Positions 1 through 11,348 of a DNA stretch of 64,000 nucleotides are shown piece after piece (the first letter of the stretch is position 1; the number at the start of each line of letters is the position of its first letter). The position numbers and the translations under genes were made by a program. The stretch is from Adenophora triphylla var. japonica. Lineage: Eukaryota; Streptophyta; Magnoliopsida; Asterales; Campanulaceae. The stretch lies in the NCBI GenBank assembly GCA_022495995.1, contig JAFEMH010002594.1:124001-188000 (forward strand), given 5' to 3'. Below the pieces are notes generated by a model that had not been told where the DNA came from, made no database searches, and saw only the letters and a list, made by a program, of their open reading frames with translations.

Positions 1-361
1 CATATCAATTGTGAACAACAACTCCCGGCTGCTACATACTCAGATTCAGCAGTCGAGAGAGAGACACAATTTTGCTTGCGACTGTACCATGACACAAGAT
101 TATTACCCAAGAAAAAACAACCCCCACTAGTGCTCTTTCTATCATCTATATCCCCTACCCAATCAGAGTCACTAAAACCAACCAAGTTGGTATTAGTGTC
201 TTTGTTGAACCAGATCCCTAATTCACTAGTCCCGGACACGTACTTAATGATTTTCTTGAAAGCATTTAGGTGAGAAACTTTAGGAGCACACTGATATCTA
301 GCACACATACCTACGCTGAACATAATATCGGGACGACTGACAGTAAGATAAAGAAGACTAC
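1..361 (-). pseudogene. Copia-H RNase H (partial)
   Basis: The minus-strand translation shows the Copia RNase H signature: a SDSDWVGD-like stretch, then KSTSGGCFFLG, then SLSTAESEYVAA near position 1. The domain is cut by the window edge. It follows the RT frame after a frame break near 362. It would degrade the RNA strand during reverse transcription. Only a fragment is visible, so integrity outside the window is unknown. Confidence 0.75.
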
Positions 362-1460
362 CTATCTATACAGAGTTGGGTTAACATCCTCCCCTGCCTG
401 ATCTTTGGTTATCTTAAGAGATGATCTCATAGGTATTTTTGAGCTCTTTGTACTCTCTAATTCAAACATTTTCACCAGACTCTTAGCATACTTGCTCTGA
501 GAGATAAAGATTCCATCATCTGATTGTTTCACCTGCAAACCTAGGAAATAATTAAGTTTACCTATCATGCTCATCTCGAAAGTTGATGTCATAGCTTTCA
601 CAAAATTTTATAAATACATTTTAGATGTGGAGCCATAAACTATGTCATCAACATAGATCTGAGCAATGACAAGCTCTTTATATTTCCTAAGAATAAATAA
701 TGTCCTATCGGCTTCTCCTCTAACAAATCCATATTCAAGAATACCATGCACGAGGAGCTTGTTTCAAGCCATATAAGGCTTTATCAAGTCTGTATACATG
801 ATCTGGGTGGAATGGGTCTTCAAACCCTTTAGGCTGCTCAACATAGATCTCTTTATCTAAATACCCATTCAAGAAACCCGCTTTAACATCCATTTGGTGC
901 AATGTGATTTTAAGGTAGAAAGCTATAGCAAGAAGAAGTCTTATTGACTCAATTCTAGCCACAGGTGCAAAGGTCTCATCAAAGTCGATTCCTTCCACTT
1001 GTGTATAGCCTTGAGCCAGAAGACGAGCTTTATTACGAACAATATTACCCAATTCATCAGATTTGTTTTTGTAAATCCATTTAGTTCCAATAATATTTGT
1101 ATGTAAAGGACGTAGAACTAAACACCAAACCTCATTACGGGTAAATTGTTCAAGCTCTTCTTGCATAGCTTGTATCCAGAAATTATCATTTAAAGCCTCA
1201 ATCACATTCTTTGGTTCAAGAGAAGAAACTAAATAGGAGTGTTTTACCTTGGAGTATGTGGAGGACATACACACATACGTTACCATATCTCTGTAGTCAA
1301 CTGGCTCCTTATTTCTTGTTCGAACCCCTTCATTAATATCACCAATTACCTGAGTAATGGGATGATAATTTCTAATTCGAGCTAGGGAATCTCTCCTGCC
1401 TTGATGGTACACCAATCCATCTTCTTCTTCTGAGTCATTACTCTCAGAATTTCCAGCCAC
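362..1460 (-). pseudogene. Copia-H reverse transcriptase
   Basis: RT of a Copia polyprotein. Translation from 1460 downward gives the RT entry block ([25 protein letters not shown], 20 or fewer residues matching the family: KARLVAQGY-type), [26 protein letters not shown] and [13 protein letters not shown]. The catalytic YVDD lies at about 638-649, in a stretch where the frame is broken (602-734). The C-terminal thumb (KLNYFLGLQV, SKYAKSLVKMF) follows at 362-601. Function would be cDNA synthesis in virus-like particles. The frame breaks near 735 and 602 make it non-functional. Confidence 0.85.
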
Positions 1461-1463
1461 TGT

Positions 1464-1658
1464 TTAGTTCTCCAGTGTTGCCTCATGTGTTGCCATTTCA
1501 GGGGCAACACTCGGGGAAACACTTGAATCTGTGACTGTACTGGTCGAACTAGTTTCTGTTTCAGCCCTTTGTTCAACTTCTTCCAGCAAAGTCAGAGGTA
1601 TATCTTCGGCTGGTTCTCCTGTGGCACTCAAGTAATCGTTAACTTCAATATTTACCAA
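1464..1658 (-). pseudogene. Copia-H integrase-RT linker with embedded inverted motifs
   Basis: This stretch encodes a low-complexity Ser/Thr/Glu/Ala-rich linker between integrase and RT with no recognisable domain. Its DNA holds two copies of a GTGTTGCC word (1474-1482, 1486-1494) followed by GGCAACACT (1503-1511) and a degenerate GGAAACACT (1515-1523), so the RNA could fold into a small stem-loop. The same word recurs in other linkers and in the LTR of this element (see findings). Confidence 0.6.
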
Positions 1659-1661
1659 CTC

Positions 1662-2432
1662 TTAAATCATTTTTAACCTCAAATTATAGACTCGATAAGC
1701 ATGACTGTTTTGAGAGTAGCCAAGAAAGATAGCTTTGTCACTCTTAGAATCTAGTTTTCCTAAGTATTTCCGGTCATTTAAAATGTAGGACAAACACCCA
1801 AACACGTGAAAATAGTGAACCGTAGGTTTTTTTCCATTTAAAATCTCATAGGGTGTCATAGTAGTATCAGGTCTTAAGAAAACTCTATTCATAGTGTGAC
1901 ATGTTATGGTGTTTTGGGTGCTGAAAATTCATGATGTATCCCCTTTTTACTACAAAATGTAGAGAAGGAGATGTTTTCAAACTCTCTACCATGATCTGAC
2001 CTTATTCGAAAAATAGGAGAACAAAACATGTTTTTTTATTTTAGAGACTAAGTGAGTAAATTTATCAAAAGTTTCAAATTTTTTCCTTAAGAAATAGACC
2101 CATGTAAATCTAGAAAAATCATCAACTATAACATAAATATACTTCTTACCTCCCAAGCTTTATACCTCAATAGGACCCATTAAGTCCATATGTAAAAGCT
2201 GAAAACAATGAGTTGTTCCTGAGTGTTGCTCATTGTGTTGTCCAACACTGTGAGCAACACGAGTCTGCTTACCCTTTTTGCAGTCACCACACATCACGAT
2301 GTCTTTGAGGTTTAGTTTAGGAACACCTTTGACGGCATTGAGTTTGATAATCTTTTCAAGATTCCTATAATGAGAATGACCTAACTTTTGATGCCATAAC
2401 CTTATGTTATCAAGTTTTGTCAAATTGCACAC
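1662..2432 (-). pseudogene. Copia-H integrase
   Basis: The GAG-pre-integrase/zinc-binding part is at 2160-2432: WHQKLGHSHYRNLEKI followed by CGDCKKGKQ gives the HHCC-type H-H-C-C pattern, then HMDLMGPIEV, which holds the first acidic residue of the core. The middle of the catalytic core (1893-2159) is out of frame. The C-terminal part at 1662-1892 has TPYEILNGKKP, HVFGCLSYI and KAIFLGYS, all typical of Copia integrase. The segment between zinc finger and core contains the GTGTTG/CAACAC motif at 2222-2261. Pseudogene by frameshift. Confidence 0.82.
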
Positions 2433-2474
2433 TGGTTTATTACCAACGAGGTAGCAATTATCACTTGATCTTAT

Positions 2475-3173
2475 TCAAGTCATGACACAAAAGTTAGTAT
2501 TATCAAACACTTCACGGGTATTTTTATTGAATTTTACCTTCAAATTGTCATCACATAAGTGGCTAATGCTAATTAAATTAGCAAGTAGACCATCTACATG
2601 CAAGACATTTTTTAAAGGAAAAAAACCAACAATATCCAGTGTTCCTTTTCCAACTATTTCACTCTTGCCTCCACCACCATAAGTCACTGAGCCTCCTTGA
2701 ATAGTTTGGTACTCTGTACGGAATGATCTTGTTCCCTTCATATGACGTGAACAACCACTATCAAAGTACCAAGCACTTGAAACGTTAGTCCTTAAAGCTG
2801 TGTACACAACATAGAATTTCAGTTTTTCTTTGGGTAACCAAGCCTTTTTTGAAAATCTGAATTTCTGTTCACTAGTGCTGTCCTGAGTGTTGCCTTGAGA
2901 ATTTGGCGATACTTGAGGCAACACTTGTAGACTGGACATTTTCTTTTGAAGAATAAAGCAATCTGATTTTTTATATCCAAGTCTGTGACAGTATTCACAT
3001 TCAATGGATTGATCAGAAGTATCACTAGAAATACTATCCTTTTCCTTGACACGCTCTTTTACAAAATAATTTTTAGTTTCAACATCAAACATGGAAGAGA
3101 TAATATTTTCTAGTGATTCTTGGAACCCAAGACCAGCTTTAAGAGGCTTACTCAATTTGAGTATCTCATCCAA
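2475..3173 (-). pseudogene. Copia-H gag C-terminus and aspartic protease
   Basis: The translation contains a degenerate zinc knuckle (CEYCHRLGYKKSDC, CX2CX4-type with the His of CCHC replaced by Lys), a linker, then WYFDSGCSRHMKG, the Copia protease active site (D-S-G, where D-S/T-G is usual). Further on, LKNVLHVDGLLANLISIS is the usual protease C-terminal block. The linker between knuckle and protease holds another AGTGTTGCC...GGCAACACT pair (2886-2894, 2919-2927). The frame is open but is separated by stops from both neighbours. Confidence 0.8.
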
Positions 3174-3559
3174 TTTGGATGAACTCGTGTTGAGTTTTTT
3201 GAACCTCCAGCCGAGTCAAAGAGTTTTTAAGATCATGATTTTCCTTTTTTAAGAAAACCACCATCTTATTCTCCTTTTTCCATTCTACGAGGAGAGACTT
3301 ATAGAGGTTTTTTAATTCATGGATGAGCTCATCTTTACAAAGGTCATCCTTTATATAGACTCTTCTGAATTTAAACTAGCAGAACCATGCAAGCAAACAT
3401 CATTTAAAGAATCATACCTGCTGAGTGTTGTGTCAAGTGTTGACATTTCATGAACGACACTTGAGGCAACACTTTCTGAAGAAGTCACAAGTGTTGGTTC
3501 AGGTGTTGTCATTTCCGGGACAACACTTAAGGTAACAGTTTCAGTCGAAGGCAGCTCCT
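3174..3559 (-). other. Copia-H gag linker region, frame broken, motif-rich
   Basis: No open frame of useful length. By position it is the part of gag after the first CCHC-bearing segment. Between 3424 and 3528 it holds at least seven copies of the GTGTTG/CAACAC word in both orientations, the densest coding-side cluster of the element. Confidence 0.5.
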
Positions 3560-4362
3560 CTAGTGTGGCATCATAACCACTTGCTCGGCCTTTTCATCTT
3601 TCTCCGTTCCTTCCTCCTCCCCGTCACTTAGAGACACCCACATGTTTTTTCCCGCCTTTCTCAATGTGTTAGCACATTCATTGGCATAGTGACCCCAACC
3701 GGAACAAGCGTGACATTGAATAGATTCAAGGTACTTAGGATCGGACCGGAACTTTTCCGAGGATGCACGTCTAGGTGGGGTATCTTTTGGGTTCGGAGGA
3801 ACTCTTCTTGGCACAAAACTTGACGTTTTGGATTGTTGGTTCTTAGCTTTCACCTGCACACTGTTAAATTTCCTAAGCATGGAATTGTATTTCTTTGCAA
3901 GTAAAGCTACACTAGTATTTTCATCTAATTCCTCGAAGGCTTCATCTTCATCATCCACACATGTGTTCGAAGATTCGACTTTTAAAGCAATGTTTTTGCC
4001 TTTTGAAGCCTCGATTTGCTCATTCAAATTTAATTTGAAATTCTTTAAAATACTCATCAAGGAATTATTGTCCATAGTTGAAAGATTATGGGCTTCTTCA
4101 ATGGCTGAAACTTTGATATTAAAACGTTCGAAAAGAGTATGAATGGCTTTTGAAACAAGTTGTTTATTAGTAAAAGTTTCTCTTAATACTTGACAAGCAT
4201 TTGAAATATCAATCAACTTTTCAAAATAAGATGAGATGTCTTCGTTTTCACCCATTCTTAATCTTTCAAATTTACTTGTGAGACCCCTAAGCTTTGTTTC
4301 TTGGACACTACCATCTCCTTCACAAAATCTTTGTAAAGTATCCCAAGCATCTTTTGCAGAGG
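3560..4362 (-). pseudogene. Copia-H gag, 3' portion (after the insertion point)
   Basis: Gag of the UBN2/retrotran_gag type: KDAWDTLQRFCEG, TKLRGLTSKFERLRM, EDISSYFEKLIDISNACQVL and then a CCHC knuckle, CHACSGWGHYANEC (about 3670-3720). It would coat the RNA in virus-like particles. The true reading frame enters at 4362, exactly at the AGAGG duplication. Sequence to the right of that point belongs to the nested Gypsy LTR, so translated residues upstream of KDAW in this frame are not gag. The 5' portion is at 23518-23826. Confidence 0.85.
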
Positions 4363-4597
4363 TGTGACGATGTTGGAATTTCCAATTCGCGGAAGAAATT
4401 CGATTTTTCGTTTCTTTGAAAACCAAATAAAAACCGGAAAACGGAGTCGCCACGCCATTTTTGTTTTAAGGGCCAAAACTTTGAAAAATGCCCGGAATAA
4501 GAGATTTGGGTTCGGAGGTCACGTTACACGCCGGAAAGAACGTTAGTGTTCACCCGGAATGCCTCGTAAAACGAGTCTTCCAAGCATAAAAATTATT

Positions 4598-4634
<37 letters not shown>

Positions 4635-6276
4635 TTGGCCAAAATAAATTGAAACTTAGAAAAGTAAAAATTGGGAACTCTTTATTAGACTTTGAACAAA
4701 TTCCATGATTTTTGGTGTGATTTTTGGGTTGAGTTTTGGGACTCAAAGGATTTTTTGAAGTTGAAAAACATTTCTGCCAGAATGAAAAAGGCAGTGGACC
4801 CTTGACTTTGAAATGGATTTAAGGGCTTTAAAACTTCATAATCTGAGGAAACTCAGGGAATAAAAGTTGTTCCATACACCTTAAATAAGATTTCTGTAAA
4901 ATAATTTTCCATTTTGAAGATGATTTGAGGGACCAAAATCTTCTGGAAATCTCATATGTGGAATCTGGATTTCCAGAGACTGATGAACTGACCTTTAAAA
5001 GAAAATTTGAAAAGGGGATTTTTAATCACGTAAAAAATAAAGTAAAAATATTTCTGGAAATCTATGGATGTTGGCTACAAAAAGTGTTTTGTAGTCAAAA
5101 ACAAATTCCAAGTTTATCTGTGTCCAATAAATTAGACCATGGACAGAGATCTTAGAAAATTGCTACTGGACAGCAACTTTCTTAAGAAGAAAAACATGAT
5201 TTTAAGGGGGGTTTTGCATCCATGCTTGTCCCCATTTCCCTAGGTTTTGATTAATGATCACTTGACATTTTAGTGGTGAATCAACTATATCAAACCATCC
5301 TTGGGGTACATTAGGACTAAGCACTTCATTTGCTTGGGAAGGGGAATTTTATCCTTTGAAAATGAAGATTTGATGTATGAAAATGGTTTTTAGGGTTTTG
5401 AAAATGCATTTGCAAGTAAGTAAAAACACTTTGGAGAGAATGTTGATCCTTGTAGAAGATCAACCATGGAGATGAACTTCCATGGTGATCTTCTTGGATC
5501 TAGGGCAAGAAGATGAACAAACTACATTTTGGAGTTTGAAAATGCATGCATGGATGAGAGAAATTTAGGGTAAGGAGAGGGAGGTTATACCTATCTTCCT
5601 TGTGTTTTGTGTATGAATGGATTCAAGGCTTGAATATGTGAGTGTTTGAATGTGTTTAGGGTTTGAATGTGTTTAGGGTTTGTGATTAGAGTTGGTCAAA
5701 AAGAAAACAAGTAGATAACAATGAAGTCCTCTATGTTTTCTCTCTAATCCTCCTCCTAAGGGGGTGATTTGAGCTTGTGTCAGTGTATGTATGAGAGTGA
5801 TTTGAAGTGTTTTGAGTGAGTGGGATTTGGGAAAGATTGAAGAGAAAATGGTGGCAATTCAAGTGAATTCCCACTGTTTTCTCCCTATTTTTCGCCAAGG
5901 TGCAGTTGCAAAATGTGTTGTTGCTTCTTATTTCTGTGACTGAAGGCCTCAATTTATAGCCCTCTGAAACTTCCATTTATGTCCGCGCGGATGAGAAGTG
6001 AAGCGTGCACTGTTCATTAAATGCAGCTCCAGGCTTTGGACACAAGGAATATTTTTTTTAAAATTCAAACTGGCTGTGTTTTTCAACTTACCAGATTTGG
6101 ATTTTTCCATTTCTTTTGCTTTTTGAGATTCTTTTCTAGGTTTAACCTTAAATAACAATGCCCACTTTACCCTTGCTTGGTTAGAAAAGTTAGGAATGTT
6201 AGGAAATGTTAGGAATGTTAGGACTTTCGTTAATTTTCTAACGAAAATACTAACAACTCAAATTGGAGCACTTACA
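4363..6276 (-). repeat. Tat element 3' LTR
   Basis: 1914 bp, matching 21615-23517 almost throughout, with a longer GT microsatellite at about 4600-4630 than its partner. TG...CA ends. In minus orientation U3 is about 320 bp and R/U5 is long. The ORFs inside it occur in both LTRs, carry no domain and are taken as non-coding. Confidence 0.93.
5951..5990 (-). promoter_or_regulatory. LTR promoter: CCGCGCGG box plus TATA box (3' LTR)
   Basis: On the minus strand a palindromic CCGCGCGG (5983-5990) is followed 24 bp downstream by TATAAATTGAGGCC (TATA at 5951-5958). The identical arrangement is in the 5' LTR at 23192-23231. A similar box pair precedes both antisense genes of the element. TATA assignment is from sequence; the role of the GC palindrome is inferred. 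Confidence 0.7.
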
Positions 6277-6286
6277 GTAGCCCCTC
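6277..6286 (-). other. Tat element polypurine tract (candidate)
   Basis: The minus strand reads GAGGGGCTAC immediately before the 3' LTR start TGTAAGTG. It is purine-rich but not a perfect tract. Its position next to the LTR supports it as the plus-strand primer site. Confidence 0.55.
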
Positions 6287-6365
6287 GGCGACGGTGCTTT
6301 CGAAGGAAGAGGGGTCGTCGATAAGAGTAAAGCTCCATATTTGACAGGATGATCAAGTGATCGAG

Positions 6366-7140
6366 TGGCTGAACCTGGTGATAGGCTACCTACGTATCCC
6401 GAATGGAAATCAAGCCGATCGTAGTTCGGATCTTTGACCCTGGAGATGATGAAGTTTTAGGTGCCTCGAACCTTGATGAGCGAGTTCTGCAGTTGATTGC
6501 TGAGAGAAACTCTGCTGGGTATAAGAATGACCATTTTGGTCTGATGGCTGAGATTGTATATCCGCTCTGCTGGGGATAGGAATGACCATTTTGGTCTGGT
6601 GGCTGAGATTGTATATCCGCTCTGCTGGGGATAGGAATGACCGTTTTGGTCTGGTGGCTGAACCTAATGATAGGCTACCTACGTATCCTTAGGAGGAATC
6701 AAGCCAGTCGTAGTTCGGGTCTTTGACCCTGGAATGACTATTTTGAGGTGTCAACCTGGTAATGATGGCGTTTTAGGTGCCTCGTCCCTTAAAGATGATG
6801 GCATTTTAGGTGCCTCGGACCTTTGGAGATAATGGCTTTTTAGGTGCCTCGAACCTTGATGATGGCGTTTTAGGTGCCTCGAACCATGAAGATGATGGCT
6901 TTTTAGGTGCCTCGGACCTTGATGATGGCGTTTTAGGTGCCTCGGACCTCGATGATGGCGTTTTAGGTGCCTCGGACCTCGATTTGAAATGATTTCCCTT
7001 AATGGTTTGGGATGGATGGTCCTTCGGTGGACTTCGTCTGCTGTCGGAGGAGAGGGTGACCATTTTGGTCGGGTGGCTGGACCTATGGTAGGCTACCTAC
7101 GTATCCTTAAGAGGAATCAAGCCAATCGTAGTTCGAAAGG
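6366..7140. repeat. Three-fold module GGCTACCTACGTATCC ... CGTAGTTCG
   Basis: A module of about 75 bp, starting near a GCTGAACCT-like word and containing GGCTACCTACGTATCC, an AATCAAGCC word and CGTAGTTCG, occurs at about 6366-6440, 6655-6735 and 7068-7135. The spacers hold TCTGCTGGGGATAGGAATG-type repeats (6510-6650). Non-coding and close to the 3' LTR. No function can be read from it. Confidence 0.7.
6771..6984. repeat. Short tandem repeat, unit about 30-34 bp
   Basis: The word TTTTAGGTGCCTCG recurs at 6771, 6805, 6838, 6869, 6901, 6931 and 6961, with one outlier at 6455. Spacing shrinks from 34 to 30 bp along the array. ORFs over it on both strands (APKTPSSR-type on minus) are products of the repeat. 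Confidence 0.85.
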
Positions 7141-7213
7141 CTGCTGGGGGTTTCTTTGGAGAAAAATTGGGCTTACGTTTTACGGCCGGGGATGATGATG
7201 AGGCAAGAAACGG

Positions 7214-8082
7214 GATTCTGTTGACTTCGCTGGGGATTTTGTTAGCTTTTGCTGGGGAAATCGGACTTACGTTTTACTGTCGTTTGATGATTTTGATGAA
7301 AGAGACGGGATTCCGTTATCTTTCTCGGAGAAGTCGGACTTACGTTTGACTGTCGTTTGATGATTTTGATGAAAGAAACGGGATTCCGTTATCTTTCTCG
7401 GAGAAGTCGGACTTACGTTTGACTGCCGTTGATGATTTTGATGAAAGAAACGGGATTCCGTTATCTTTCTCGGAGAAGTCGGACTTACGTTTTACTGTCG
7501 TTTGATGATTTTGATGAAAGAAACGGGATTCTATTATCTTTCTCGGAGAAATCGGACTTACGTTTGACTGCCGTTGATGATTTTGATGAAAGAAACGGGA
7601 TTCCGTTATCTTTCTCGGAGAAGTCGGACTTACGTTTGACTGCCGTTTGATGATTTTGATGAAAGAAACGGGATTCCGTTATCTTTCTCGGGGAAATCGG
7701 ACTTACGTTTTACTGCCGTTGATGATTTTGATGAAAGAAACGGGATTCCGTTATCTTTCTCCGGGAAATCGGACTTACGCTTTCTTGCCGTTGATGATTT
7801 TGATGAAAGAAACGGGATTCCGTTATCTTTCTCGGGAAAATCGGACTTACGTTTGACTGCCGTTTGATGATTTTGATGAAAGAAACGGGATTCCGTTATC
7901 TTACTCGGAGAAATCGGACTTACGTTTGACTGCCGTTGATGATTTTGATGAAAGAAACGGGATTCCGTTATCTTTCTCGGAGAAGTCGGACTTACGTTTG
8001 ACTGCCGTTTGATGATTTTGATGAAAGAAACGGGATTCCGTTATCTTTCTCGGGGAAATCGGACTTACGTTTGACTGCCGTA
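7214..8082. repeat. 72/73-bp tandem repeat array
   Basis: About eleven complete units plus one degenerate leading unit. The word GATGATTTTGATGA starts at 7286, 7359, 7431, 7504, 7576, 7649, 7721, 7793, 7866, 7938 and 8011, so spacing alternates 73 and 72 bp with one slip. The alternation comes from GCCGTTTGATG versus GCCGTTGATG, meaning the array grew as dimers of about 145 bp. Amplified tandem repeats near the 3' end are known from Retand and pea Ogre elements. No coding role. Confidence 0.93.
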
Positions 8083-8205
8083 AAGCTCTTTTGAAGAGGG
8101 AGTTAACTTTAATTAACTTTGGTTAACCCTGTTAAGTTGAGGACTAAACTGCAGAGTCCTGGAATTTTAAAGAGCAAAAGGGTCTTTTTGACCCTTCAGA
8201 CTCAT

Positions 8206-8242
8206 CCGCGCGGAGGAGAAAGGAGTCCAGACAGATTTAAAT
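8206..8242 (+). promoter_or_regulatory. Putative promoter of the antisense PMD gene
   Basis: CATCCGCGCGG (box at 8206-8213) is followed 22 bp downstream by TTTAAATGAGGGCC (8236-8249), then a pyrimidine-rich stretch and the gene start at 8378. The same boxes at nearly the same spacing form the LTR promoter (CCGCGCGG, 24 bp, TATAAATTGAGGCC). This promoter assignment is an inference from that match. Confidence 0.5.
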
Positions 8243-8377
8243 GAGGGCCAACACCCTTCCTTCTTCTTCCTCATTTTTCTTTTCAGTTTTCGAGGGCAGA
8301 GGGAGAGAACCGAGGAGAGGCCATTGTTAGCCAAGAAAAGCTTCGAAAATCCTCCGTTTTCTTTGATTTTTCGAGCA

Positions 8378-11348
8378 ATGGAACACGCGGAAGCCGCTAT
8401 TCAAGGCCAAGGACGTGGCCCGGTCGCGGAGAGACGATTGGAGCTCGTTCGAATGAGGAGGCATTACACCCTTTCGCAATCGATTGCGGAGGAGTACTAT
8501 CCCGATGCGTGGCAACATTGGGCCACTGATCCGAGTCTCCGAACGGTATGCTTCGAATCTCTTCACTTTTTTTTGTTGATTTCTTGCTTGAAATAGATTT
8601 TGTGATTGATTTTTTTTTTTTTTTTTGAATATCTGAAAATTGTGATGCTCTTGGTCTTGAAATTTGATTTTGATGCCTTGCATGTTATAATGAGTATATG
8701 GGTAATGCATTTTGTTTGAAAAAGAATGGGCATTTTGCCAAAAAAAAAATTTTTTTTTTAATTCGAAAATTGCATTTTTTTTTTAATATTCAAAAATTAT
8801 GTTTTTTTTTACATTGAAATTGGATTTTTGATGATTTGTGTTTGGAAAGAATGGGCATTTTGCCATTTTTTTTGTTTTTTTTTTTTTTTTTTGAAATATG
8901 AAATGATAAGGAATTCGCCCGAATTCGGGACGGACATGAATGTATGCATGTATGCACTCTTGTAGGATTTTTTTTTTTTTGTAATGGGATGATGAATGAT
9001 ATGAATGATATGAATGCATTTTTTTTTTTTTTGAGAATGTGATTTTTTGTGAAAAGTGGGACGGATTTTTCTTTCCCTTGATTGAATGATTTGTGGAAAA
9101 ACTGTTTATTTGTGCTATTTTATGAAAAATGGGACGGAGTTTTTACTTCCGTTGACATGCTTTTTTTTTTTTATGTATGAATGAATGAATGGTTGTTGAA
9201 AATCTTTTCTTTCGTGTAAGAAAAATGGGGTTGAGTCCATTGTATGCCGTTATGCTGCCCGATTTTTTTTTTTTTTAATTTTATGTTTACGATGCATGTG
9301 TATGCTCTCTTTTTTTTTAATGCAATTTTTTTTTAATGCAATTTTTTTGAATGCAAATTTTTTGAATGCAATTTCTTTTTGAATGCCAAAAATTTCTTCT
9401 CTTCTTTTTTTTTTGACTCTTTCTTTTTTTTTTTTTGCAGGGTGGAGATCGCTTTGTGACGCAGCAACTGAACAAGATGAAGACTCGAGGATCAGTGGAG
9501 TCTGTGGTTGACCTGTGGGACCGGCTTCCAGTCTTGGGCCGAGGAGTTTTGATGAGTCCGAGACAGATCGTCATTGGGACCGGGTTTGTATGAGTTTATC
9601 GAGTGCTGAGGGGTTGGTCAAGTTCTCCAAGAGCAAGGGTCTGATCTTCGCTTTGGCACAGCATTGGTGGGACGCGACCCACACATTCCATTTTTCTGGG
9701 GGGAGGCCACAGTCACACCTTCCGACTATGCAGCGATCACAGGCCTGTCCTTTAAAGGACGAAGCGTTGAGTGGAGAGACGGCTACAGTGATCGGGACCT
9801 GCAGGAGCTTCTGGGTTTTACCCCCATTCCCAAAAAGGGGATGGGGATGGAGTATGCCGTGGTCTACGGGAAGATCGTAGAGACCATCAGGAATTACGAG
9901 GCTGGGGACGAGAGAGTGGGTGCGGTGCGAGGTTGCCGGGGGCTTTCTTGTGGTTTGCCTTTTCGAGCACACTTTTTGGACACGCCGAGGGACGGCGATG
10001 TTTGCTTTTGAGGAGTTTGGAGGATGTGGAGATGGTGGGGAGGTCGGGGAGGGCGAGCTCTATTTTGCCTTGGATCGATACAGCCGGAAGGCTGTCAGCT
10101 CTTTGACATGCTTCGAGTTTCCTCTGGAGGTACAAGCTTTCTTTTTGCTTTCTCTCTCTTTTTTAAGCACGTATTCCTCATCATTTTTTTTGCACCGGAT
10201 TGATGGGATTTTTCCCTTTCGCATGTATGGGCTTTGGAGTTCTTTCACGTCACGATGTGGCGGCAGCCGGCGGAGTACATCGGGGCGTATCCGGCCATGC
10301 TCTCCTGGAGCAAGCATGCTCGGGAGAAGATAGGTTCTAACGGGCGCACGACCCTTAAGTACAGGGAGTGCCTGCCTTTGACGAGGGCTGAGACCGATGA
10401 GAGGATGATATTTTATCCCTGGGACCGCTTCGATGTGGAGCAGCTGAAGGGTGCCGAGATATGGACCGTGCAGCGGAGGATTTTGAGGGGCTTGACTTGC
10501 GATGTGTATTATCTGGAAGAGAGAGTGACGCGCCAGCATGTCGTGAACTCGCCTTTGATGGCTCCAGTGGAGCCTCCCGCCGACATGATGCATCCGAGCG
10601 AGAGGTCGGAGACCTGGGGCGATTACCAAGGTGGCCAGCACTTTTCGGCATTCGTGGCGATTGAGCAGTATCTGGTATTCATCTTGAGGAGGTTGAGGAT
10701 GCCCCAGGTCCTTGAGCGAGAGGGGGTAGGGATTGTACGGTACCCGCGGACGGACTTTTCATACGTCCAGGATGGGGTCCGATTGAGGGTACAGATCCCT
10801 CAGCCTGAGCGGCTTCCACGAGCTTTTCAGCCTCGTCCGGGTATGAAGGTATGGCTTCTCCTTCCCACCTCTTTTGTTTCTGTCTTTTCCTTTCTTTCCT
10901 GTCGTCATTTTTCGCCTCAACTGTTTCTGACGCTTTTGCTTCCATGCAGTTTCCGGAGGTGGTCGTGGAGAAGCTGACGAAGCAGGTGATCGGGGCTAAG
11001 AGATTCATCAGGAGGATGGTTGCTTGTGGAGCCCCTCAGGCTAGAGCGAGGCGAGCACAGCCGGCGCCTGTCGAGCGGGAGACTTCCCCTGAGCCTTCTG
11101 AGCGTTCTTCCGAGACTCCTCTTTCTCCTCTCATAGATCCCAGCGTGGTGCTGTCTTCGGACCACGTCATTCTCGGGGATCCGTACGGGCAGGGGCATGT
11201 CTGGCATCACGGTTGGTCTTCTTCACACGTCCAGGAGCCCGACGCATTCACCTTCGGATATGACTTCTTTGCGGATCTTGGTCTGCCGTATCAGAGCGTG
11301 CCGGTTGGTCCTGACGAGCCTTCTTCCGGGGACGAGGACGATGATTGA
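8378..11348 (+). pseudogene. Plant mobile domain (PMD, MAIN-like) gene, four exons, frameshifted
   Basis: Exons: 8378-8545, 9441-10129, about 10228-10848, 10950-11348. Introns 1 and 3 have GT...GCAG borders and T-rich ends; intron 1 is 895 bp and very T-rich. Exon 2 carries the PMD signature (WWDATHTFHF, then WGEATVTPSDYAAITGL, later FEHTFWTRRG and ALDRYSRKAVSSL). Exon 3 continues with FFHVTMWRQPAEYIG. Exon 4 ends in an acidic tail, EPSSGDEDDD. PMD proteins of the MAIN/MAIL1 type act in nuclei in genome stability and TE silencing, and PMD is also found inside plant TEs. Exon 2 shifts frame near 9510, 9690 and 9915, and the acceptor of exon 3 lacks AG at the expected place, so this copy is broken. 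An overlapping small frame at 11363-11436 encodes an SRKRGRGK patch, perhaps an alternative C-terminus. Confidence 0.75.

Noticed and set aside
4601..4630. GT repeat as a recombination signal
   Set aside because: Ordinary microsatellite that varies between the two LTRs.
4364..5155. ORFs that recur in both Tat LTRs (MTMLEFPIRGRN..., MRDQNLLEIS...)
   Set aside because: Recurrence is due to the LTR duplication; they are short, have no domain and lie on the strand opposite to LTR transcription.
6806..7063. Minus-strand ORF with EAPKTPSSR repeats, like a structural protein
   Set aside because: Product of the 30-34-bp DNA repeat, short, no conserved start or context.
7167..7856. Series of plus-strand ORFs with repeated MKETGFRYLSR-like peptide
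   Set aside because: The 72/73-bp period alternates frame, so no long protein results; it is the tandem array.
7214..8082. CRISPR-like regular repeats
   Set aside because: Units are contiguous with no unique spacers, and the DNA is plant nuclear.
10060..10641. 193-codon minus ORF opposite the PMD exons
   Set aside because: Antisense shadow; the plus frame has the PMD motifs and splice sites.
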